A stretch of DNA of 8,877 nt. It comes from JAQBDA01 sp032124675 (GTDB lineage: Bacteria > Chloroflexota > Anaerolineae > Anaerolineales > UBA4823). The translations under genes and the position numbers were made by a program. Positions 1-6,268 of the stretch are shown in pieces; position 1 is the stretch's first letter; every line of letters begins with the position of its first letter. The notes beneath the pieces were generated by a model. The model saw only the letters and a list, made by a program, of their open reading frames with translations, was not told the origin of the DNA and did not search any database. The stretch covers positions 1 through 8,877 of the forward strand of contig JAQBDA010000355.1 of the NCBI GenBank assembly GCA_032124675.1, read 5' to 3'.

Positions 1-1086
1 CATGGCGGCTTGGAAATCGAGACGGGAGAGGGTGCCATCCCGAACCCGATGCCACAAGCCGAAAAACAGTTTGACTTGAGCCAACAGCAGACGACCAATG
101 GTCTTAGACTGACCACCTCGCTCGACAAGCGCCTGGAAATCGCGCTTCAAATGCGCCCAACAGGCTTGCCTTTTGGCTGGATCCAGCCAGTTGTAAGCGC
201 TGTAGCGATCCGACCCCACAATCCCATCAAAATCCTCGCCCAACAATTGTGCGGCACCTGCCGCTCCGCGGGTTTGGAACAAACGAAAGACGGTCACAGA
301 TGGCGTACTGCATACCCACAGCCAGAAGTTGCGGCTCAACTCATGCCAACTGGTCTCGTCCAGGTTCACAGCCGCTTGCTGTTGAACATGTTCTTGGGCT
401 GTGTGCACTGCTTTTTCCAACGCCTGGCTCACGCAGCGTTCCTGAGCCGGAATACTTCCCAGACTAATTTCGACGTGAAAGATACTTTGCAACATTTCGG
501 CGATGTCCCGTTGGCTGACCCCGAAACGCCCACCCAAATACCCGATCAAAGCTTGCAGGCGTTCCCCAAAACTACCCCTGGGCATCTCCGCCGGCCAATC
601 GGCTCGGTTGCGGGTGCCGCAAACACAACAACTCAAGGTGTGTCGTTGGTATTCAACCATCTCTGGCTCAATTCGGGGCAGCTCACTCACCTGATGGCGC
701 TCCGGATGCGGGTCCGCTCCCAGCAACAAAGCACCACACTCGCAGCAGGCAGTCGGCTTACTCACCACCACTCGGCTCACTTCCTCCGGCGGCTTCAGTT
801 TCCGACCTCTGCCATGATGCCCTTTTTTACCGCCCTTTTTCTGCCCACTCACTTCTCGCTTAGGATATCTGCGGCTTTGCGGTGCATCCGAGGAGGGCGG
901 TTTGGAAGAGTTGCGCGAATTCTTGTTGACCCGCTCGCTCAGTTTTTCCAGTTCTGCTCGCAACTCCGCGATTTGCTGTTTGAGCATCAGGTTCTCCTGC
1001 CACAGCGCAAGCAAAACCACTTGCACAGACCGCGGCGTGCGCTCCCAATCTTCTTCGGGTATGGACAATTCGGGCGGCAGTTTCAA
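1..1086 (-). CDS. IS66-family transposase (TnpC type), C-terminus cut by window edge
   Basis: This is the DDE transposase that cuts and joins the ends of the IS66 element. Read on the minus strand from a TTG at 1086, it is open for 362 codons and continues past base 1; family members are usually about 450-530 residues. An N-terminal coiled-coil/leucine-rich stretch (about 25-55) leads into the signature NKNSRNSSKPPSSDAP (55-69) and a Lys/Gly-rich basic linker (76-100). Paired CxxC-type cysteines follow (C114/C115/C117 and C153/C154/C156), typical of the IS66 zinc finger. The catalytic domain starts with LDETSWHE (first Asp, D243) and SDRYSAY (second Asp, D293), followed by QACWAHLKRDF. The final catalytic Glu lies outside the window. 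The start is uncertain: an ATG at 1113 is in the same frame but meets TAA after five codons (MADWK), so either TTG 1086 is the true start or the 5' end carries a nonsense mutation. Confidence 0.88.
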   Translation of the reverse strand, partial: MKLPPELSIPEEDWERTPRSVQVVLLALWQENLMLKQQIAELRAELEKLSERVNKNSRNSSKPPSSDAPQSRRYPKREVSGQKKGGKKGHHGRGRKLKPPEEVSRVVVSKPTACCECGALLLGADPHPERHQVSELPRIEPEMVEYQRHTLSCCVCGTRNRADWPAEMPRGSFGERLQALIGYLGGRFGVSQRDIAEMLQSIFHVEISLGSIPAQERCVSQALEKAVHTAQEHVQQQAAVNLDETSWHELSRNFWLWVCSTPSVTVFRLFQTRGAAGAAQLLGEDFDGIVGSDRYSAYNWLDPAKRQACWAHLKRDFQALVERGGQSKTIGRLLLAQVKLFFGLWHRVRDGTLSRLDFQAAM

Positions 1087-1112
1087 AGTCCCAGTTTACT
1101 TCCAATCAGCCA

Positions 1113-1184
1113 TTTTCCCAACTGCTTTTCCTCACCTATTTTCAGACTCTTTGGCACTTGTCAAGATCGGTTTTTACCCAACTG
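1113..1184. repeat. Short direct repeat near the IS66 end
   Basis: TTTTCCCAACTG at 1113-1124 recurs as TTTTACCCAACTG at 1172-1184, identical but for one inserted base. The pair lies between the transposase start and the probable element end. It could be a transposase subterminal binding repeat, but it is short enough to be chance. Confidence 0.3.
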
Positions 1185-1265
1185 AACGGATACACAAATT
1201 AAAGACATCTTGATTGATAATCTAGAACCTGATTCCCAATATCCTTCACGCACTATATCAATGTC

Positions 1266-2474
1266 TTATGGACGCGCTGGACTTCCGTTTGGAAGTCGTG
1301 TTTGGGTCCATTTCTCTACAATTTCCTCACAAGGATAATTTGCTGCCAACTGCTCATCGATATCGATCCCCAGGCCAGGTTGATCACTGGGGTATAAATA
1401 ACCATTGCGAACATAGGGCAAACCTGGAAACATTTCATATTCAAGTTCTGATGGGCAATACCATTCTTGAATGCCAAAGTTCGGAGCCCACAGGTCAAGA
1501 TGTAGATTTGCCGCATGTCCAACCGGCGATGTGTCTTGTGGACCGTGCCATGCGGTGCGAATACCGAACATATTGGCGAAGATAGCCACATTACGTGCAG
1601 GCGTTATCCCCCCCATCTGGCTGATATGCATTCGCATAAAATCAATTAAGCGTCCAGAAATAAGTCGCTGCCATTCGTGCGGATTGTTAAATAACTCGCC
1701 CATTGCAAGTGGGGTCGCACACTGTTGTCTAATTGTCTTGAACCAGTCAATATCTTCCGGTGCCAGGGCATCTTCTAAAAAGAACAACTTATATGGTTCA
1801 ACATCCTTGGCAAATTGCACTGCATCTATTGGATGTAGCCGCTCATGAATATCGTGAATCAATTCGATCTCCTCCCCAAGTTGAACGCGGACATACTCAA
1901 TCATTTTGAGCATGTTTCGGCTGTAGGCGCGGGGATCGAAATAATTACCTTCGGGTGAGTTCTCCGGCTTGTCTTGGTCGATTTTTTGCCCACCATAACC
2001 CCCCATCTGAATACGAATGTACCGGTACCCTAACTCCATGAATTGACGTACATTCGCCACAACTTCTTGGGGGTCGTTACCATCCGCATGAACGTATGCA
2101 GCAGCAGCTTCACGAGTTTTGCCACCCAGGAGTTGATAAACGGGCATACCAGCGCGTTTTCCCTTGATATCCCATAAGGCTTGATCAATACCGGAGATTG
2201 CATTGTTGAGAACCGGTCCATTCCGCCAGTAGCCATGTACCATAGCCATCTGCCAGATTTCCTCGATTCGATCAACGTCACGCCCAATGAGAAATGGTTT
2301 CAGATGTCTTTCAATTGCAGCTTGGACAGCATAGATTCTTTGGGTGAAGGTAGCGCAACCAAGGCCGTACAAACCGGGTTCTGAGGTAATTACCTTTACA
2401 ATAACTAAGCGTGCTGGACCTGGTTGGGTAAGAATCGTTTTGACATTTTGAATACGGATTACGGGTGACATCAT
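1266..2474 (-). CDS. Enolase-superfamily sugar-acid dehydratase (ManD/RspA-like)
   Basis: This cytoplasmic enzyme belongs to the mandelate racemase/muconate lactonizing group of the enolase superfamily and most resembles D-mannonate dehydratase/RspA proteins. Those abstract the proton next to the carboxylate of an aldonate and eliminate water, giving a 2-keto-3-deoxy acid. The 402-residue length is typical. Family landmarks are YWRNGPV (82-88), DQALWDIKGKRAGMPVYQLLGG (97-118) and IRIQ (153-156). Mg ligands are D208 in HDIHERL, E234 in FLEDA and E260 in GELFN. H210 and H310 (WHGPQDTSP) match family active-site histidines, and WAPNFGIQEW (329-338) matches the C-terminal signature. The loop that carries the catalytic Tyr of characterised ManD is different here (IRIQMGGYGGQKIDQ), so mannonate activity is uncertain. 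The start is the first of two adjacent ATGs, with only a weak upstream GAG. It is the last gene of the operon, 208 bp after the second permease gene and beyond a hairpin. Confidence 0.9.
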   Translation of the reverse strand: MMSPVIRIQNVKTILTQPGPARLVIVKVITSEPGLYGLGCATFTQRIYAVQAAIERHLKPFLIGRDVDRIEEIWQMAMVHGYWRNGPVLNNAISGIDQALWDIKGKRAGMPVYQLLGGKTREAAAAYVHADGNDPQEVVANVRQFMELGYRYIRIQMGGYGGQKIDQDKPENSPEGNYFDPRAYSRNMLKMIEYVRVQLGEEIELIHDIHERLHPIDAVQFAKDVEPYKLFFLEDALAPEDIDWFKTIRQQCATPLAMGELFNNPHEWQRLISGRLIDFMRMHISQMGGITPARNVAIFANMFGIRTAWHGPQDTSPVGHAANLHLDLWAPNFGIQEWYCPSELEYEMFPGLPYVRNGYLYPSDQPGLGIDIDEQLAANYPCEEIVEKWTQTRLPNGSPARP

Positions 2475-2583
2475 TCACTCAATGCATAACTGGGACAAAT
2501 CATGCACATCTATCAAAACGCGCCTAATTGATAAATGATAGTCTGCCCAATATCATAATAAAACGAAAAGGAAGCTTAGCATT

Positions 2584-2616
2584 CCGTGATTGGGGGCACT
2601 CTGCCTCCAATCACGG
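2584..2616 (-). terminator. Strong hairpin between second permease and dehydratase genes
   Basis: Bases 2584-2597 pair with 2603-2616: a 14-bp stem with a single mismatch (G-T wobble on the plus strand) and a 5-base loop. The core CCGTGATTGG/CCAATCACGG is perfect. It lies about 67 bp after the permease stop in the direction of transcription. No clear U-tract follows on the minus strand, so partial termination, or mRNA 3'-end protection that lowers dehydratase output relative to the transporter, is more likely than full termination. Confidence 0.6.
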
Positions 2617-2682
2617 ATCTTTGCGTTTGAATGGCAAGCGACTATCTCATCAATTGAGAATACCTGCCTGCTCCATCATTAT

Positions 2683-3519
2683 TTATCCTTTGACCGCTCC
2701 CGCCGTCATACCAGAGACGATGTAGCGCTGCAGTACAAGGAAAATAATTACCATTGGCAGAGTCATGATCAAGACCCCAGCTGCCAACGTAGGCCAGTCG
2801 CTGCCATACACACCTTGAAACACGATCATACCGCGCGTGATGGGGTAATAATCTTGATTAGTCAGGTATATTGTTGGAAGGATCAGCTCATTCCAAATGC
2901 CAATCGCATGCAATACTGCCACCGTGGCGATAGCCGGCCGAATCAACGGGAGGAGAACCGAGATTACGAAGCGAAAATACCCACTCCCGTCTATTGCTGC
3001 CGCCTCGTCTAATTCTATCGGAACCGTCTTTATATAGTTCACCAAGATCACAATCCCAATGGGGTTAACGGTGAATAACAGAATATATCCTAAGGGATTG
3101 TTATACAAGCCCAGAGCTAACATCATTTGAAATTGAGGGATCAAAGCCGGAGGCAGAAACAAGGCGATAATGAAAAGGGTTAAGATATAGTTCCCACCTC
3201 GAATATAACCGCGCGCGACTGGGAAGGCAACAAATACGGCGGTAATTGTATAGATCGCAGTGGCCGATATGGTGTAGATCAGGGTGTTGGTCAAGTAGCG
3301 AGGAAAGTTAGCTCTTGTCCAGGCTTCACTGAAGTTATCAAAATTCAAGCTCGGTACCAGAGAAGTTGCATCTTTCATAAAATCCGGCAGCGTCTTGAAA
3401 GCTGTGTTGATCAACATAAGCAAAGGCCCCGCATAAATAATCGCAAAGATCAGCAGCATCGCATAGGAAGCGATACGCCCCCAATCGACCGGTGGGCGGG
3501 TTTTCATCGTAGTGTTCAT
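2683..3519 (-). CDS. CUT1 sugar ABC transporter permease, MalG type
   Basis: This inner-membrane permease is one half of the translocation channel of a carbohydrate ABC importer. The 278 residues are normal for MalG-type subunits. A short cytoplasmic N-terminus precedes a first membrane segment (about 17-38), then an external loop and five more hydrophobic segments (about 78-100, 109-130, 142-163, 195-215 and 242-265). The EAA motif that contacts the ATPase is clear at 168-195, with core DEAAAIDGSGYFRFVISVLL. The protein ends GAVKG, a common MalG-family ending. The start overlaps the preceding permease stop in ATGA (3516-3519), and a purine-rich AGAGGAGAGG lies about 8 bases upstream, so translation is probably coupled. 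It pairs with the permease encoded just upstream. Confidence 0.95.
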   Translation of the reverse strand: MNTTMKTRPPVDWGRIASYAMLLIFAIIYAGPLLMLINTAFKTLPDFMKDATSLVPSLNFDNFSEAWTRANFPRYLTNTLIYTISATAIYTITAVFVAFPVARGYIRGGNYILTLFIIALFLPPALIPQFQMMLALGLYNNPLGYILLFTVNPIGIVILVNYIKTVPIELDEAAAIDGSGYFRFVISVLLPLIRPAIATVAVLHAIGIWNELILPTIYLTNQDYYPITRGMIVFQGVYGSDWPTLAAGVLIMTLPMVIIFLVLQRYIVSGMTAGAVKG

Positions 3520-4448
3520 CCTAAAATCCTCTCCTCTCTGCGACGCAGAATATTTTGGGTCGTTATGCCCAGAACGAGCACCAGCAGGAACAGAACAATT
3601 GATGCAGCTGCAGCATATCCCTGCCGGAAGGCGCTGGTTACACTCCCAGAGGTTTGGCCAAAGCCTTGTGCATATATCAAATATCCCAGGACTTGGGTCC
3701 CGTTCCGGTAGCCGATCAGAACCAGGAATAACTGCCAGGCTTGGAGTGAACCGATGATATTCAATAGGATATTGGTGTTTACGCTCGGGGTAAGCAAAGG
3801 CCAGGTGACATTGGAAAAGACTTGCCAGCTGCTGGCGCCATCGATGCGAGCAGCCTCGTAGAGATCATCAGGGATGGTTTGCAAACCTGCCAGGAAGATG
3901 ACCATCGTGAAGCCCATATTGGCCCAAATCTGAACAAAGATGATCCAGGCGAAGGCTTCATTTGGTTGTCCCCCAAGAAATTCAGAACTTGTCCCGAAGA
4001 ATTCCAGTATGCGTGCCATCGGGCCACCCAAGGGGTAAAGGAAGAGCGACCAGATCAATCCCTGGATGACTGCACCTAAGATCACCGGCAGGAAGAACAA
4101 TGTGCGGAAAATAGAAGTGCCTCTTAATCGCTGGTTGACGAGGACTGCCACGAGTAAACCCAGTCCAAACTGGATGGTGGTTACAAAGAAACAGAACACT
4201 AATGTCCGGCCAAGCGCAGCGTAGTTATCCTGCGAAGCCCGACCCAGAAAAAGGAATTCCCGGTAGTTCTCCAACCCAATCCAGTTGACAGGCGCGCCGC
4301 GGATGCCAGTCGCGTCCGTAAATGAGAACACGCTGGTTGCCACGGAAGGCCCCAAAGCAATGAGCAGGTAAAGTAAAAGCCCCGGAAGAAGGAAGAAATA
4401 AGGAATATACCTTCCCCACCCACTACCGAAGTGATAACCCGTCGTCAT
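3516..4448 (-). CDS. CUT1 sugar ABC transporter permease, MalF/UgpA type
   Basis: This inner-membrane permease forms the channel heterodimer with the MalG-type subunit. It has 310 residues, the usual length for six-segment UgpA/LacF-like proteins; it lacks the extra N-terminal segments and large periplasmic loop of enteric MalF. Hydrophobic segments are at about 14-40, 84-106, 115-138, 167-189, 222-246 and 278-298. The EAA loop is at 197-221 (YEAARIDGASSWQVF followed by PLLTP) and binds the shared ATPase. The start is firm: AAGGAGG (4455-4461 read on the minus strand) lies 6 bases before the ATG. A stable hairpin separates it from the binding-protein gene upstream. No ATPase gene is present in the window, so a multitask MalK/MsmX-type protein from elsewhere must energise the system. 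Confidence 0.95.
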   Translation of the reverse strand: MTTGYHFGSGWGRYIPYFFLLPGLLLYLLIALGPSVATSVFSFTDATGIRGAPVNWIGLENYREFLFLGRASQDNYAALGRTLVFCFFVTTIQFGLGLLVAVLVNQRLRGTSIFRTLFFLPVILGAVIQGLIWSLFLYPLGGPMARILEFFGTSSEFLGGQPNEAFAWIIFVQIWANMGFTMVIFLAGLQTIPDDLYEAARIDGASSWQVFSNVTWPLLTPSVNTNILLNIIGSLQAWQLFLVLIGYRNGTQVLGYLIYAQGFGQTSGSVTSAFRQGYAAAASIVLFLLVLVLGITTQNILRRREERILG

Positions 4449-4476
4449 AATAGGCCTCCTTATTATCGAGAGATGA

Positions 4477-4508
4477 GTAGGCTTCTCGCATAACGACGAG
4501 AAGCCTAC
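4477..4508 (-). terminator. Hairpin between binding-protein and permease genes
   Basis: Bases 4477-4488 (GTAGGCTTCTCG) pair perfectly with 4497-4508 (CGAGAAGCCTAC), a 12-bp stem with an 8-base loop. It begins about 20 bases past the lipoprotein stop and ends just before the permease ribosome site. No U-tract follows. Such hairpins often stabilise the upstream binding-protein transcript and reduce read-through, so that the binding protein is made in excess over the permeases; that role is inferred here. Confidence 0.6.
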
Positions 4509-4527
4509 GGGGACAGCAGACTATGAA

Positions 4528-5880
4528 TTATTGGTTGGCATCCAAGCCGGACTGCAGGTCGGCTTGAACTTTATTGGCCAGTTCCTGAGGATCATCAAAT
4601 TCACCGAATGGTTTGTAGTAAGAAGCATAGGGGTTAGCATACTGACCGGCACCCTTTGGTCCGACCCAGTACTGCTCATAACCAACCTTGAAATTTCCAA
4701 GGTAGGGTGCGACTTCCTGGCCGATCTGGGTATCCAAAGTGGCTCCCGGCTGGGTAGGAAAGAAGCCTACCGCATTGACCCATTCCTGGTAGCTTGCTGG
4801 ATCAGAAAATTCAGATAAGTACAGGAGGGCGGTCTCTGTATTGGGGGATTTGGCTGCAATCGCCCAACCCTGATCGTACTTTCCAAATAGATACTTATTG
4901 TCTTCGGCGATGTCGCTACCCGGGAAGGGGATATAACCCCACTCAAAGGCCGGCTCAGCCTCTTCGATTGCCGCCGCATACCAGGTACCACCAGAGAACA
5001 TCGCTACCGCGCCGGACGCAAAGCGTCCCGGAGCAGCATCGCCGGCAATCCCGCTGGCACCTGCTTCCATCATATCCTGAGCGTAAACCTTCATCTTTTC
5101 CCACATTTCCATCGACTTGGCATCGTCCCACTTGATCGAGCCGTTCCAGAGACCCTCAACCAGGGCAGCCTGGTCAGGATAGATCGAGCCGATCAAACCA
5201 TAGGCGCCCACACAGATAGGCCAGCCGTCCTTGCCACCGGCGGTCATGCAGGGGATATCGGCGGCCGCGAAAGTCTCACAGGCTGCGACCAACTCACTCC
5301 ATGTGGTGGGGACATCTACATTATTTTGAGCGAACAGGTCCTTGTTGTAGTAGATACCGCTGTAGGATACGGTCCCACCATTGATCTGATATACCTTGCC
5401 ATCGTATGTACCAGCGTCTTCGATTGAAGCTGGATAGTAATTAGCCAAAAACGGCTGGTCAGAAAGATCCAGCAAATAACCAGCCTCAATCAATGTCTGC
5501 CAGTTCGGCGGATCAGCATTCTTCATATAGGGCCGGGCAGCGTTGGCAAAGCCGAACATATCGACAACATCTACATCATTGGCAGTCAAACGGGTCTGGG
5601 TGACTGTGCTGAGATCATTGGCGTTTACTACCGACATATCGACTGTTACGTTGGGATATTTCTCCTGAAACTTTTGATTAAAAGCTTCCATATATTCCAC
5701 CATAGGTGGATTCTGGTGTACCAGGACTCTCAGGGTCACCTTCTCATCAGCAGCAGGTGCACCGCCTTCTGCAGGTGCCTGGGTGTCAGCCGGGGCAGGT
5801 GTGGCGGAGCTTGCGCATGCGCTCAGTACTAGGCTCAAAAGCACTAGAAGTAACACAACGGGCAAGATTATCTTTCGCAT
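4528..5880 (-). CDS. CUT1 ABC transporter sugar-binding lipoprotein
   Basis: This extracytoplasmic solute-binding protein captures the carbohydrate ligand and delivers it to the two permeases. The 450 residues match the MalE/UgpB-like class (solute-binding family 1). The N-terminus is a lipoprotein signal: MRK, a hydrophobic core at 4-19, and lipobox LSAC with lipidation at C22. An Ala/Pro/Thr-rich tether (23-46) leads to the first strand of lobe 1, KVTLRVLVHQ (47-56). The helix region MVEYMEAFNQKFQEKYPNV, SGIYYNKDLF and the C-terminal FSDPASYQEWVN followed by GFFPTQ are family-typical. Start choice is supported by AAAGGAGAG upstream of the ATG (forward 5891-5897). It is the first gene of the operon, preceded by an operator-controlled promoter and a leader of roughly 230 nt. 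The ligand cannot be read from sequence. Confidence 0.95.
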   Translation of the reverse strand: MRKIILPVVLLLVLLSLVLSACASSATPAPADTQAPAEGGAPAADEKVTLRVLVHQNPPMVEYMEAFNQKFQEKYPNVTVDMSVVNANDLSTVTQTRLTANDVDVVDMFGFANAARPYMKNADPPNWQTLIEAGYLLDLSDQPFLANYYPASIEDAGTYDGKVYQINGGTVSYSGIYYNKDLFAQNNVDVPTTWSELVAACETFAAADIPCMTAGGKDGWPICVGAYGLIGSIYPDQAALVEGLWNGSIKWDDAKSMEMWEKMKVYAQDMMEAGASGIAGDAAPGRFASGAVAMFSGGTWYAAAIEEAEPAFEWGYIPFPGSDIAEDNKYLFGKYDQGWAIAAKSPNTETALLYLSEFSDPASYQEWVNAVGFFPTQPGATLDTQIGQEVAPYLGNFKVGYEQYWVGPKGAGQYANPYASYYKPFGEFDDPQELANKVQADLQSGLDANQ

Positions 5881-6030
5881 CTCGAATTCTCTCCTTTATT
5901 ATAGGTTGTCATTTCGCAGGTTAATACAAAGCTGAAAGTGGCGGGGAGTACACGGATATATATTGAGTTCACCTCCTTACCTCGCAATCCACTGCCAGAA
6001 TGCGACATATGGGTTATTTATCCAGTGCAT

Positions 6031-6050
6031 AGAGAATTGCCAGATTCTCT
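6031..6050 (-). other. Small hairpin in the operon leader
   Basis: AGAGAAT (6031-6037) pairs perfectly with ATTCTCT (6044-6050) around a 6-base loop. It lies in the untranslated leader of the operon, downstream of both operators. It may be a leader structure; no function is evident. Confidence 0.3.
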
Positions 6051-6055
6051 CATTG

Positions 6056-6069
6056 TGAAAACGCTTCCA
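6056..6069. promoter_or_regulatory. LacI-type operator O1 (secondary, in leader)
   Basis: TGAAAACGCTTCCA matches the core of the central operator (TGAAAGCGCTTTCA) at 12 of 14 positions and keeps the central CG. Its centre is 43 bp from that of the palindromic operator, about four helical turns on the transcribed side of the operon promoter. This would allow cooperative binding or a roadblock. Confidence 0.6.
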
Positions 6070-6087
6070 TGTATCAATGGGCAACCG

Positions 6088-6123
6088 GCTAATATAAATG
6101 AAAGCGCTTTCATTTATATTAGC
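6088..6123. promoter_or_regulatory. Principal operator O2: perfect 36-bp palindrome
   Basis: Bases 6088-6105 are the exact reverse complement of 6106-6123, an uninterrupted dyad with 18-bp arms and no loop. Its core TGAAAGCGCTTTCA (6099-6112), centred on a CG step, is the classic form of a LacI-family operator. The dyad covers the -10 hexamer and probable start site of the minus-strand operon, so bound repressor would block RNA polymerase. The AT-rich outer arms extend beyond what one LacI dimer normally needs. Confidence 0.85.
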
Positions 6124-6144
6124 ATGATTTTTGTCCTGTGTCAA
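6116..6144 (-). promoter_or_regulatory. Sigma-70-type promoter of the transport operon
   Basis: On the minus strand a perfect -35 TTGACA (6139-6144) is followed after exactly 17 bp by TAATAT (6116-6121), a 4/6 match to the -10 consensus. Transcription would start near 6109, inside the palindromic operator, giving a leader of about 230 nt before the lipoprotein ATG at 5880. Confidence 0.75.
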
Positions 6145-6155
6145 TAGATTGGGTG

Positions 6156-6167
6156 AACATTAATGTT
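6156..6167. repeat. 12-bp perfect palindrome between the two promoters
   Basis: AACATTAATGTT is self-complementary and lies upstream of both divergent -35 boxes. It could bind a second regulator, but an AT-rich 12-mer palindrome can also arise by chance. Confidence 0.3.
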
Positions 6168-6218
6168 TCTTCGCAGTATTTCACTCCTTCAATCAACCAC
6201 AAAGGGGCAAAGTGGCAA

Positions 6219-6246
6219 TTGACTGAAAGCGTTTTCAGTATATAAT
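6219..6246 (+). promoter_or_regulatory. Sigma-70-type promoter of the LacI-family gene
   Basis: TTGACT (6219-6224) and a perfect -10 TATAAT (6241-6246) are separated by 16 bp. The predicted start, near 6253, leaves a short leader before the ATG at 6269. The spacer is almost filled by an operator, which points to autoregulation. Confidence 0.8.
6222..6239. promoter_or_regulatory. LacI-type operator O3 (autoregulatory)
   Basis: The 18-bp dyad ACTGAAAGCGTTTTCAGT has one mismatched pair and keeps the central CG. Its 14-bp core matches the palindromic operator at 13 of 14 positions. It sits between the -35 and -10 of the repressor's own promoter. Its centre is 125 bp from that of the palindromic operator, compatible with a repression loop. 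Confidence 0.75.
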
Positions 6247-6268
6247 ATCCATAGAGATTGAGGTCGAA

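Larger units (their letters stand above)
1..1195 (-). mobile_element. IS66-family insertion sequence, partial (5' part)
   Basis: The element is identified by its transposase, which reads leftward and leaves the window at base 1, so only the transposase-start side is present. No separate tnpA- or tnpB-like small gene is seen between the transposase start and the flanking DNA, which would fit the single-gene IS66 subgroup (ISBst12-like); this is inference. The outer end is not proven. A plausible terminus on the minus strand begins near 1195 with TGTATCCGTTCAGTTGGG. The opposite end is outside the window, so neither terminal repeats nor a target duplication can be checked here. Confidence 0.7.

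Noticed and set aside
10..1185. A 391-codon open frame on the plus strand
   Set aside because: It lies antisense to a clear IS66 transposase with zinc-finger and DDE motifs, and its translation has no recognisable domain. It is a shadow of the transposase codon pattern.
1202..1267. Possible operon terminator after the dehydratase (AAGACA...TGTCTT and TTGATA...TATCAA)
   Set aside because: The complementary blocks are interrupted and separated by more than 35 bases, with no compact GC stem or T-tract.
2513..2526. TCAAAACGCGCCTA upstream of the dehydratase as a fourth operator
   Set aside because: Only about 9 of 14 positions match the operator core in the better orientation and one half-site is missing, so it is too weak to call.
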